This document shows, piece after piece, positions 1 to 6,085 of a stretch of DNA of 6,916 nucleotides. Each line of letters begins with the position of its first letter. The first letter of the stretch is position 1. The stretch covers positions 1 through 6,916 of the forward strand of contig DAOUYN010000048.1 of NCBI GenBank assembly GCA_030666075.1, written 5' to 3'. The notes beneath the pieces are model-generated. The model did not search any database and was not told the DNA's origin. It saw only the letters and a list, made by a program, of their open reading frames with translations. The stretch comes from Actinomycetes bacterium. Its GTDB lineage: Bacteria > Actinomycetota > Aquicultoria > CAJVYJ01 > JAUVQD01. Both the position numbers and the translations under genes were made by a program.

Positions 1-1086
1 TTCGTCGTCTCCGATACGATCGCTCCCGTTGCCGATCTGGTCGTTCATAGGGGCAAGGTGACCGAAGGCCGCCTGGAACTTGGCGAAACCGCTCGGGCGA
101 CTATCGATCTGCGCCGGCGTCGGGCTATCGCTCGTAACCACACCACCACGCATCTGCTCCACTGGGCCTTGCGGGCCGTGCTCGGGAGCCATGTTAAGCA
201 GGCGGGATCACTGGTAGATGCCGATCGCTTTCGTTTTGACTTCAGTCACCATGAGGCTTTGACGGCCGAGCAATTAGAGACGATCGAGGGATTGATGAAC
301 GATAAGATACTCCAAGACCAACCGGTTCGCGCCTTTGAGACGACCATTGATTTTGCCAAAGAGGCCGGCGCGCTGGCTTTTTTTGGCGATAAGTATGGTC
401 GGTTCGTCAGGCTGGTCGAGATCGGCAACTTCAGCAAAGAGTTGTGCGGCGGGGTCCATGTCCGCGCTAGCTCGGAGGTCGGGTATGTCAAGATCCTCTC
501 TGAGTCCGGTATCGGGGCCGATACCCGCCGGATAGAGGGCATCACCGGCGAGGCATTTCTTCGCCGCGTCGGGGTACTCGAAAGCCGCGTCGATTCGGCT
601 GCCGCCGCCCTGAAGGCCAATCCTGAGCACCTCGGGGAGGCGACCGCGGCGGCGATGGAGCACATCGCCGCTCTCGAGAGCGAACTGGCGTCACTGAGAG
701 CAGAGAAACTTGGCCGCGAAGCCGAGCGTATCGCCGGCGCCGCAACGAGCATCGACGGGGTTTCGCTTTATACGGGGCGCTTAGAAGGAGCGGACGTAGA
801 CGCGCTAAGATCGCTGGCGGATAGATTGCGGGCCCGGACGGCCAAAGCCGCTGTGGTCGTCGCCTCTGTCAGCGGCAGCAAAGTCTTGCTGCTGGTGGCC
901 GCGTCGCCCGAATTGGTCGATGCCGGTTTCAGTTCCGTGGCTTTGGTCAAGGAAGTGGCTCCCCTGATAGGCGGCGGCGGTGGTGGCCGTCCCGACCTCG
1001 CGCAGGCCGGCGGCAAGGACCCCGCCAAGCTCCCCGAGGTCTTTGCCGGCGCTAAATCTTTCCTGGGGCGTCAATCCCTCTATTGA
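1..1086 (+). CDS. alaS: Alanyl-tRNA synthetase, 3' part (editing and C-terminal domains)
   Basis: The reading frame is open from base 1, so only the last 361 residues are present; a full enzyme is about 870-890 residues. The GTG at 58 is internal, because coding similarity (VVHRGKV then TEGRLELGE) runs through it. AlaRS charges tRNA-Ala in the cytoplasm, and the part seen here clears mischarged Ser/Gly-tRNA-Ala and contacts the tRNA. The zinc-binding editing site is visible as HTTTH (bases 139-153) and CGGVH (445-459), with the family signature QAGSLV and FRFDFSHHEALT between them. A helical, probably coiled-coil stretch rich in Ala/Glu follows (about 595-730). The C-terminal DHHA1 domain has its glycine run GGGGGGRPDLAQAGG at 970-1014. 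The aminoacylation domain lies outside the window. The TGA at 1084-1086 is 19 nt before ruvX. Identity is secure. Confidence 0.97.
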   Translation, partial: FVVSDTIAPVADLVVHRGKVTEGRLELGETARATIDLRRRRAIARNHTTTHLLHWALRAVLGSHVKQAGSLVDADRFRFDFSHHEALTAEQLETIEGLMNDKILQDQPVRAFETTIDFAKEAGALAFFGDKYGRFVRLVEIGNFSKELCGGVHVRASSEVGYVKILSESGIGADTRRIEGITGEAFLRRVGVLESRVDSAAAALKANPEHLGEATAAAMEHIAALESELASLRAEKLGREAERIAGAATSIDGVSLYTGRLEGADVDALRSLADRLRARTAKAAVVVASVSGSKVLLLVAASPELVDAGFSSVALVKEVAPLIGGGGGGRPDLAQAGGKDPAKLPEVFAGAKSFLGRQSLY

Positions 1087-1105
1087 TTTACTGGAGCCTA
1101 GTTTT

Positions 1106-1543
1106 ATGAATGGCCAAGCCCGCGTCTTCGCGATCGATTATGGCGAACGCCGCCTCGGCATCGCGATCAGCGATCCATCGCGGCGGGTTGCCCAGCCGTT
1201 GACGGTCATGGAGCGAAGCGATGATAGGCAAGCTGTTGATTCGATCATGGATATGCTGGATGACTACGATGTCTCGCGGATCATCGTGGGCGATCCCCGG
1301 TCCCTTTCAGGGCAACGGGGTGTCCAGGCGATCAAGGTCAATAGATTTGTGACTGCGTTACGCGAGGCTTGCGAGGTCCCGGTTGAAACATACGACGAGC
1401 GCCTCAGCTCAAAAGAAGCCAAGGCCGATTTGGCGGCTGCCGGAGTCACCGGACGCCGGGCCAAGGCCCTCGTCGATAAAGTGGCCGCTTCACTCTTTCT
1501 CCAGAGCTACCTGGACCGAGAGGCCTGGAGGGCAGACCGATAG
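1106..1543 (+). CDS. ruvX: RuvX/YqgF, Holliday-junction resolvase-like RNase H-fold nuclease
   Basis: This 145-residue protein matches the usual 135-150 residues of the YqgF family. The family has an RNase H fold and is linked to pre-16S rRNA 5' processing, with a proposed resolvase role. The expected acidic residues are present: D11 in AIDYGERRLG, E98 in YDERLSS, and D124 in VDKVAASLFLQSYLD. The conserved VGDPRSLSGQRG loop lies between the first two. I chose ATG 1106 because GGAG at 1093-1096 sits 9 nt upstream and the first conserved strand begins at residue 7; an in-frame GTG at 980 would only add sequence that is alaS in another frame. The gene lies directly between alaS and mltG, the usual actinobacterial order, and was probably co-transcribed with alaS. 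Its stop codon touches the possible upstream start of mltG. Confidence 0.95.
   Translation: MNGQARVFAIDYGERRLGIAISDPSRRVAQPLTVMERSDDRQAVDSIMDMLDDYDVSRIIVGDPRSLSGQRGVQAIKVNRFVTALREACEVPVETYDERLSSKEAKADLAAAGVTGRRAKALVDKVAASLFLQSYLDREAWRADR
1527..1542 (+). promoter_or_regulatory. Possible ribosome-binding site and AUA start for mltG
   Basis: GGAGG at 1527-1531 is a strong Shine-Dalgarno match lying inside the end of ruvX. Eight bases downstream is ATA at 1540-1542, in frame with mltG and overlapping the ruvX stop as ATAG. Translation from here would add 24 residues that are mostly basic (K, R, H) directly before the membrane segment, as expected for the cytoplasmic tail of a single-pass membrane protein. 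AUA is a very rare start codon, so this may be a real non-canonical start, a substitution in an ancestral ATG, or coincidence. Confidence 0.35.
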
Positions 1544-1611
1544 GCCGCCATTCAGAAAAACTCCAAAAGAAAGGCGCCAAGAGGGGTCGGCTCCGTTCAC
1601 TCGGAGCGCAA

Positions 1612-2589
1612 TTGGTCCTTTGGCTCGTTCTGACGATGGTCGTCGGCGGGATCGCCTACTTCGTCTTCCTTCAGTCTACTCCCGAGGTCAAAGAGGTAGA
1701 TATCACGGTGGCGAGCGGCATGAATACCGCCGACATCGCCGACCTTCTCGTTGAGAAGGAGGTCATCTCCAACGCTTATACTTTTCGCGCCTATGCCTCG
1801 CTCACGCAGACGGAGGGGCGCCTGCAACCCGGCGATTATCGCTTTAGCACAGATCTGACCTATGAGGAGATATTAGAGGAGCTGACCAAGGTCCCGGAGA
1901 AGGAATATGTGAGAGTCGTCATCCCTGAAGGTTTCACGGTCACGCAGATAGCCGAGCGTTTGGCGAAAAAGACGGAGCGCCCTCCGGCCGACTTTCTGGA
2001 TTATATGCGAGGCCAAGGCCTGGAAAAAGTTCGCCCGTCGGCACTACCCTCCTCTTTGGGCACGATAGAAGGCTACCTTTTCCCCAAAACATATAATTTT
2101 GAGAAAGAGGCGCACCCGCGTGATATCGTGGCGCGCTTGATAGAGCAGTACCGCCGGGAGACCGGCGATCTCGATTGGACCTTAGCCGAGACGCGCGAGC
2201 TGACCGTGCACGAGATCATGACGATAGCATCGCTAGTGGAGCGTGAGGCCCGTATCCCGGAAGAGCGCCCGCTCATGGCCGCGGTCATTTACAATCGTCT
2301 CGATATCGGCATGCCTTTGCAGATCGACGCGACCGTTCAGTACGCTCTGCCACAACGAAAGGAAGCCCTGACGAACAAGGATTTGGAGTATGAGTCGCCA
2401 TACAACACTTACCAGCGTACCGGCTTGCCTCTTGGCCCCATCGCGAATCCGGGTCTTTCATCGATCAAGGCCACCCTGGAGCCGGCCGAGGTCGACTATA
2501 TTTACTACGTGCTGACTTCGCCCGACGGGCAACACACTTTTACCAACAACTATAATGATTTTCTGGCCGCTAAGCGCCGCATGCCCTAG
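1612..2589 (+). CDS. mltG: MltG, endolytic murein transglycosylase (YceG family)
   Basis: MltG is an inner-membrane lytic transglycosylase that cuts nascent peptidoglycan glycan strands and is thought to terminate their elongation. From the TTG at 1612 the protein is 325 residues. It has a transmembrane segment at about residues 2-21, then an extracytoplasmic LysM-like region (ITVASGMNTADIADLL), then the YceG catalytic domain. The catalytic glutamate is E210 in ASLVEREAR, followed by VIYNRLDIGMPLQIDATV, QRTGLPLGPIANPG and the terminal SPDGQHTFTNNYNDF. Family motifs are complete and it ends normally at TAG. The start is uncertain. TTG 1612 has GGAG at 1603-1606 (5-nt spacing) but begins inside the membrane segment and lacks positive flanking residues. 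The frame stays open back to a stop at 1477-1479 with no ATG, GTG or TTG, and 1543-1611 would encode a basic tail. It is translationally close to ruvX. Confidence 0.95.
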   Translation: MVLWLVLTMVVGGIAYFVFLQSTPEVKEVDITVASGMNTADIADLLVEKEVISNAYTFRAYASLTQTEGRLQPGDYRFSTDLTYEEILEELTKVPEKEYVRVVIPEGFTVTQIAERLAKKTERPPADFLDYMRGQGLEKVRPSALPSSLGTIEGYLFPKTYNFEKEAHPRDIVARLIEQYRRETGDLDWTLAETRELTVHEIMTIASLVEREARIPEERPLMAAVIYNRLDIGMPLQIDATVQYALPQRKEALTNKDLEYESPYNTYQRTGLPLGPIANPGLSSIKATLEPAEVDYIYYVLTSPDGQHTFTNNYNDFLAAKRRMP

Positions 2590-2644
2590 TCTGGGCAGTG
2601 ACACCCGGCAGGAGTTGGCGGCAGCCTGTTCGTTCGGTGGCAAT

Positions 2645-2657
2645 AAACTGCTAAAAT
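2645..2657 (+). promoter_or_regulatory. Possible extended -10 promoter upstream of yqeG
   Basis: The 102-nt gap between mltG and the HAD phosphatase gene is the only sizeable gap in the window. It contains TGCTAAAAT at 2649-2657, which fits an extended -10 element (TGn followed by TAAAAT), in a locally AT-rich patch of otherwise GC-rich DNA. About 17 nt upstream, TTCGTT (2629-2634) is only a weak -35 match. Transcription from here would begin about 30 nt before the yqeG start and could drive yqeG-acyP-aroE and perhaps the pilus genes. I found no convincing hairpin-plus-U terminator for mltG in the gap, so read-through from upstream also remains likely. Confidence 0.3.
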
Positions 2658-2691
2658 CGACCTGGTCGAAAGTGTGGATATGGAGAACATG

Positions 2692-3261
2692 ATGGCGCAG
2701 ACGAGGCTTGAAGGCGGACCTGATTCGATGGGCGGCTTCTGGAGTGCTTTTCGCCCTGCCTATTTTGTTGACTCTGTTTATGACATAGACCCCGAATGGC
2801 TGCGGAAAAGGCGCCTGCGGGCATTGTTGGTCGACGTCGACAACACTATCATGCCACGTAACCAGAGTGCGCCCGGGACACAGCTAAAGGACTGGGTCGG
2901 CTCTTTGCGCGAGGCTGATGTCTCGCTTCTGGTCATCTCGAATAACTGGAGCTCCCGCATTAAGGTGATCGCCCGCGAACTCGATCTTGAGGTTATCGCC
3001 CCGGCAGGAAAGCCTTTTCGGGCGGCTTTCACCAAGGGGCTAGGCATGCTCGGGGCGCCCGCGGCTGAAACCGCGATAGTCGGCGACCAGGTTTTTACGG
3101 ACGTTCTTGGAGGCAATCGGGCCGGGCTGGCATCGGTGTTAGTGCCGCCCCTCGGCGCTGTCGATCTGGTCCATACTAAAGTCTTGCGGGTGCTGGAACG
3201 GGTTCTTCTTCGCCGTCTGGCCGGACAGGTCTTGCGGGACGGACGGTGGTCGGCGACATGA
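2692..3261 (+). CDS. yqeG: YqeG-family HAD IIIA phosphatase
   Basis: This 189-residue protein has the four HAD motifs in order: D48-V-D50-N-T52 (motif I), S83 in VISNN (motif II), K107 in AGKPF, and G-D132-Q-V-F-T-D137 (motif IV). The lead-in FRPAYFVDSVYDIDPEWL is typical of YqeG proteins. The family includes yeast Gep4, a phosphatidylglycerophosphate phosphatase, so a role in phosphatidylglycerol synthesis is possible, but the bacterial substrate cannot be read from the sequence. ATG 2692 is preferred because GGAGA at 2682-2686 is correctly spaced. In-frame GTG 2674, ATG 2680 and ATG 2689 are alternatives, and ATG 2728 would remove a poorly conserved N-terminal tail. Its TGA overlaps the acyP ATG as ATGA, indicating translational coupling. 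In Bacillus, yqeG also lies near aroE, with yqeH between; no yqeH is present here. Confidence 0.9.
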   Translation: MAQTRLEGGPDSMGGFWSAFRPAYFVDSVYDIDPEWLRKRRLRALLVDVDNTIMPRNQSAPGTQLKDWVGSLREADVSLLVISNNWSSRIKVIARELDLEVIAPAGKPFRAAFTKGLGMLGAPAAETAIVGDQVFTDVLGGNRAGLASVLVPPLGAVDLVHTKVLRVLERVLLRRLAGQVLRDGRWSAT

Positions 3262-3527
3262 CGACTCGTGTGGTCAGAGTAGAGGGGCGCGTTCAAAGAG
3301 TGGGTTTTCGCGACTTCACCTTGAGGGTGGCGCGAAGACTGAACGTCCAAGGCACCGCTCGAAACCTGGACGACGGGGCTGTCGAGATAATCGCCCAAGG
3401 GGACCTCGAGTCAGTCGAAGCGCTGGTGGCCAAGGTACGTGTCGGCCCGCCGGCGGCGGACGTGACGTCTGTCATCGTCGAACCGGCTTTGGAAACGGAA
3501 AACTATAACTCATTCGAGGTTGGTTGA
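3258..3527 (+). CDS. acyP: Acylphosphatase
   Basis: This small 89-residue protein has the length of a classical acylphosphatase (about 90-100 residues), which hydrolyses carboxyl-phosphate bonds in the cytoplasm. The signature is complete: GRVQRVGFRDFT carries the phosphate-binding loop with catalytic R18, and GTARNLDDGAVEI carries the catalytic asparagine N36. The usual aromatic residue in the G-(W/Y)-V-R-N motif is replaced by Thr-Ala (GTARN), a tolerated variation. I chose ATG 3258, which overlaps the yqeG stop (ATGA at 3258-3261) and has GGTGG at 3245-3249 eight bases upstream; the in-frame GTG at 3246 would add four residues. It ends one base before the preferred aroE start, so it is the middle gene of a tightly coupled trio. 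Its physiological substrate is unknown. Confidence 0.94.
   Translation: MTTRVVRVEGRVQRVGFRDFTLRVARRLNVQGTARNLDDGAVEIIAQGDLESVEALVAKVRVGPPAADVTSVIVEPALETENYNSFEVG
3516..3519 (+). promoter_or_regulatory. Ribosome-binding site deciding the aroE start
   Basis: GAGG inside the last codons of acyP lies 9 nt upstream of GTG 3529 but directly abuts TTG 3520. The spacing therefore favours GTG 3529 as the aroE start over the longer TTG version, and implies coupling to acyP translation. Confidence 0.5.
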
Positions 3528-3528
3528 G

Positions 3529-4368
3529 GTGCACGCTAACGGACAGACAGCTTTTGCGGGGATCATCGGCAGTCCGGTCGGCCATAGCCTCTCGCCTGTG
3601 TTTCAGAACGCGGCTTTTGAGGCTGTCGGCCTGAACTGGGTCTACCTGGCCTTTGATATCGCCCCCGGGGAGCTTCAGGAATCGATCGCCGGCCTTTCGG
3701 CCTGCGGTTGCCGCGGGCTAAATATCACCATGCCATATAAGAGGGACATTCTCCCGCTCCTCGACGATCTGGACGAGACCGCTTTGCGCGTCGATGCGGC
3801 CAATACGATCGAGTTTCGAAACGGCAGGCTGATCGGCCATAATACGGACGGTGCAGGGTTCATAAAAAGTTTGAGACAGGACGCTGCTTTCGACCCCGAG
3901 GGGAGCGATGCTTTGATCATCGGGGCCGGTGGGGCGGCGCGGTCGATCTCGGTCGCCCTGGGGCAGGCAGGGGTGCGTTCTTTAAAAATACTAAACCGGG
4001 ACACCGGAAAAGCCGAAAGACTAGTTAGGCTGATAGGTTCGTATTTTCCGGACTGCCTGGTCGAGGTCGCTGATTCCGGCGGCGTAGACCCGGCGGGATT
4101 TGATCTTCTGGTCAATGCCACCTCGGTAGGCATGGAGAACAATCCAGGTCTGCCGCTGATGTTGGAGGCGCTGACACCCGCCCAGGTCGTCTACGATATT
4201 ATCTACTGGCCTCTGGAGACCGAGTTCTTAAGAATCGCCGCCGAGAAGGGCGCGCAGACGATAAACGGGCTGCGGATGTTGTTGTTTCAGGGCGCGGAGT
4301 CCTTTTCGATCTGGACCGGACTCGATGCTCCAGTGGAGCATATGGGCGCCGCCCTGAAAGAACGTTGA
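3529..4368 (+). CDS. aroE: Shikimate dehydrogenase (NADP+)
   Basis: AroE reduces 3-dehydroshikimate to shikimate with NADPH in the cytoplasm, on the route to chorismate and aromatic amino acids. From GTG 3529 the protein is 279 residues, the usual size. Shikimate-binding serines S20 and S22 are in SPVGHSLSP. Catalytic K71 is in NITMPYK and D107 is in HNTDGAGF. The nucleotide-binding glycine loop GAGGAA is at 132-137, NR (156-157) is the cofactor-selective site, and Q254 is in LLFQGAESF. The usual NRT becomes NRD at 156-158, so the strength of NADPH preference deserves caution. GTG 3529 is preferred because GAGG at 3516-3519 is 9 nt upstream; TTG 3520 is in frame but has no spaced ribosome-binding site. 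acyP ends one base upstream and pilB starts 19 nt downstream. Confidence 0.95.
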   Translation: MHANGQTAFAGIIGSPVGHSLSPVFQNAAFEAVGLNWVYLAFDIAPGELQESIAGLSACGCRGLNITMPYKRDILPLLDDLDETALRVDAANTIEFRNGRLIGHNTDGAGFIKSLRQDAAFDPEGSDALIIGAGGAARSISVALGQAGVRSLKILNRDTGKAERLVRLIGSYFPDCLVEVADSGGVDPAGFDLLVNATSVGMENNPGLPLMLEALTPAQVVYDIIYWPLETEFLRIAAEKGAQTINGLRMLLFQGAESFSIWTGLDAPVEHMGAALKER

Positions 4369-4387
4369 TGGATGAAGGAATGACAGA

Positions 4388-6070
4388 ATGCCGCCGACAA
4401 GCAGCAGACTAGAAAGAATACTACTCGACTCTCAGCTCGTCACGGCTGAGCAGCTTGGCGAAGCCAAAGCGGCCGAGAACGGCAAGAGTGTATTCCAGGT
4501 CCTCGATGAGCTCGGATATGTCACCGAGGAGGATATCGCTAAGACCGTGGCCGACACGCTCCGCCTGGAGCTGGTCGATCTCGGGGAAGCGGACGTCGAC
4601 CCAAATGCCGCCAACGCTATCGATGAATCGATCTCCAAACGCTACAAACTCATTCCGATCGCCATGGATGATGATGAGATGACTGTCGCCATGAGTGATC
4701 CGGCCAATATTTTCGCCATCGACGACCTGCGGATCATCACCGGCAGACAGATAAAGCCGGTGGTGGCGACCGAAAGCGATGTCATCGTGGCTATCAAGAA
4801 ATATTGCCGGGGCGAAGCGGATGTATCAGAGATGATGGATTCAGTCACCGACGATATGGAGGCCGAGCTCGTCCAGGGGTCGGATGATGAAGACGATGAT
4901 GAGACCGTAGACACGGCCCCGATAGTCAAGCTCGTAAATCTCATTCTGACCGAGGGCGTGCGCAATGACGTCAGCGACATCCTAGTCGAGCCTCAAGATC
5001 AGGACCTTCGCACTCGTTTTAGGATAGACGGTGTGTTGCACGAGATGATGCGTTCACCCAAGAAGGTCCAGGGCGGCGTCATCTCCAGGATCAAGCTGTT
5101 GGCCGGCATGGATATCGCTGAGCGCCGAGTCCCGCAGGACGGGCGCTTTGGCATCGTCGTCGACGGCACTCCGGTCGATTTCCGGGTGGCGACGCTACCG
5201 ACCATCTATGGAGAACAGGTCATTCTGCGATTACTGCGCAAGGAAGCGGCCATGATGGACCTGAGCGACATGGGGTTCCTCGATGATTCTTTGGAGCGGC
5301 TGCGAACTTCGTACATGAAGCCATACGGGGCTATTCTCGTCACGGGACCGACGGGAAGCGGTAAGACGACCACGCTATATGCGGCGCTAAACACGCTCAA
5401 TACGTCCGAGAAGAACATGATCACGGTCGAGGACCCGGTCGAGTATCGATTTGAAGGCATGAATCAGGTGCAGGTCAACCCCAGGGCTAATCTGACGTTC
5501 GCGGCGGCCTTGCGGTCCATTCTTCGCCAAGATCCGGACATCATCATGATCGGCGAGATCCGCGATAAAGAGACGGCCACGATCGCGATAGAGTCGGCGC
5601 TCACGGGACACTTGGTCCTATCTACCCTCCACACGAACGACGCTGGTTCGTCATTGACGCGTTTAACAGAGATGGGGATCGAGCCATTTCTGGTCTCGTC
5701 CGCGGTCGATTGCATTGTCGCCCAGCGCCTGGCCCGCCGCCTATGCCCGCATTGCAAGGAATCGTATAATCCGACCCAAAAAGCTCTGGACGATCTCGAT
5801 TTTCCGGTGCTGGCGGCTGAGATAGATGAGGTTTTTCGGGCCCGGGGCTGCAAGAAGTGCCACGATACCGGCTACAAGGGCCGACTGGGCCTATACGAGG
5901 TCCTTACGGTTTCCGAAGATATAGAAAAACTGATCGTTGCCGGTGCGACTGCCGACCAGGTCAACAAGGTCGCCATCGCCGAGGGGATGCGGACTTTGCG
6001 GCAGGACGGCTTTTTGAAGGTCATTCATGGATTGACGTCGATCGAAGAGATCATGAGAGTCACGGCGTAG
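4388..6070 (+). CDS. pilB: Type IV pilus/type II secretion assembly ATPase, PilB/GspE family
   Basis: This 560-residue protein is a full-length hexameric motor ATPase of the PilB/GspE/MshE family, acting at the cytoplasmic face of the inner membrane to drive pilin polymerisation. The N-terminal region (about 1-140) is MshEN/T2SSE_N-like. An acidic linker (SDDEDDDE, 165-172) follows, then the N2 and ATPase domains. Visible motifs are Walker A GPTGSGKT (320-327, K326), the Asp box ITVEDPVEYRFEG, Walker B DPDIIMIGE (382-390), the His box with H408 and H415 (TGHLVLSTLHTND), and the four zinc-binding cysteines CPHC (453-456) and CKKC (488-491). The four cysteines favour PilB/GspE over the retraction ATPase PilT. 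The usual SDIHxEP motif reads SDILVEP, with leucine at 199. ATG 4388 has AAGGA eight bases upstream. PilB versus GspE cannot be settled without the downstream genes, but the setting suggests type IV pili. Confidence 0.93.
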   Translation: MPPTSSRLERILLDSQLVTAEQLGEAKAAENGKSVFQVLDELGYVTEEDIAKTVADTLRLELVDLGEADVDPNAANAIDESISKRYKLIPIAMDDDEMTVAMSDPANIFAIDDLRIITGRQIKPVVATESDVIVAIKKYCRGEADVSEMMDSVTDDMEAELVQGSDDEDDDETVDTAPIVKLVNLILTEGVRNDVSDILVEPQDQDLRTRFRIDGVLHEMMRSPKKVQGGVISRIKLLAGMDIAERRVPQDGRFGIVVDGTPVDFRVATLPTIYGEQVILRLLRKEAAMMDLSDMGFLDDSLERLRTSYMKPYGAILVTGPTGSGKTTTLYAALNTLNTSEKNMITVEDPVEYRFEGMNQVQVNPRANLTFAAALRSILRQDPDIIMIGEIRDKETATIAIESALTGHLVLSTLHTNDAGSSLTRLTEMGIEPFLVSSAVDCIVAQRLARRLCPHCKESYNPTQKALDDLDFPVLAAEIDEVFRARGCKKCHDTGYKGRLGLYEVLTVSEDIEKLIVAGATADQVNKVAIAEGMRTLRQDGFLKVIHGLTSIEEIMRVTA

Positions 6071-6085
6071 AGGAAGAGATGTTTC

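Noticed and set aside
246..752. 168-codon minus-strand open frame
   Set aside because: It is antisense to the AlaRS editing domain, with Ala/Ser/Arg-rich composition and no recognisable motif.
980..1105. N-terminal extension of RuvX from GTG 980
   Set aside because: The extension is the AlaRS glycine-rich region read in another frame, and ATG 1106 has its own ribosome-binding site directly before the conserved first strand.
1383..1754. Plus-strand open frame overlapping the ruvX end and mltG start
   Set aside because: It is out of frame with both genes, and its product is basic low-complexity sequence with no family features. It does not supply the missing mltG start.
2590..2660. Possible terminator after mltG
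   Set aside because: Only 3-4 bp stems (for example CAGG/CCTG) can be formed and there is no following T-run.
2778..3398. 206-codon open frame on the minus strand
   Set aside because: It lies antisense across yqeG and acyP, both of which have complete family motifs. The product is Arg/Ser/Thr-rich low-complexity sequence, as expected from the reverse of GC-rich coding DNA.
3675..4142. 155-codon minus-strand open frame
   Set aside because: It is antisense to the catalytic and cofactor regions of aroE, with no motif of its own.
5464..5853. 129-codon minus-strand open frame
   Set aside because: It is the shadow of the Walker B and His-box region of pilB.
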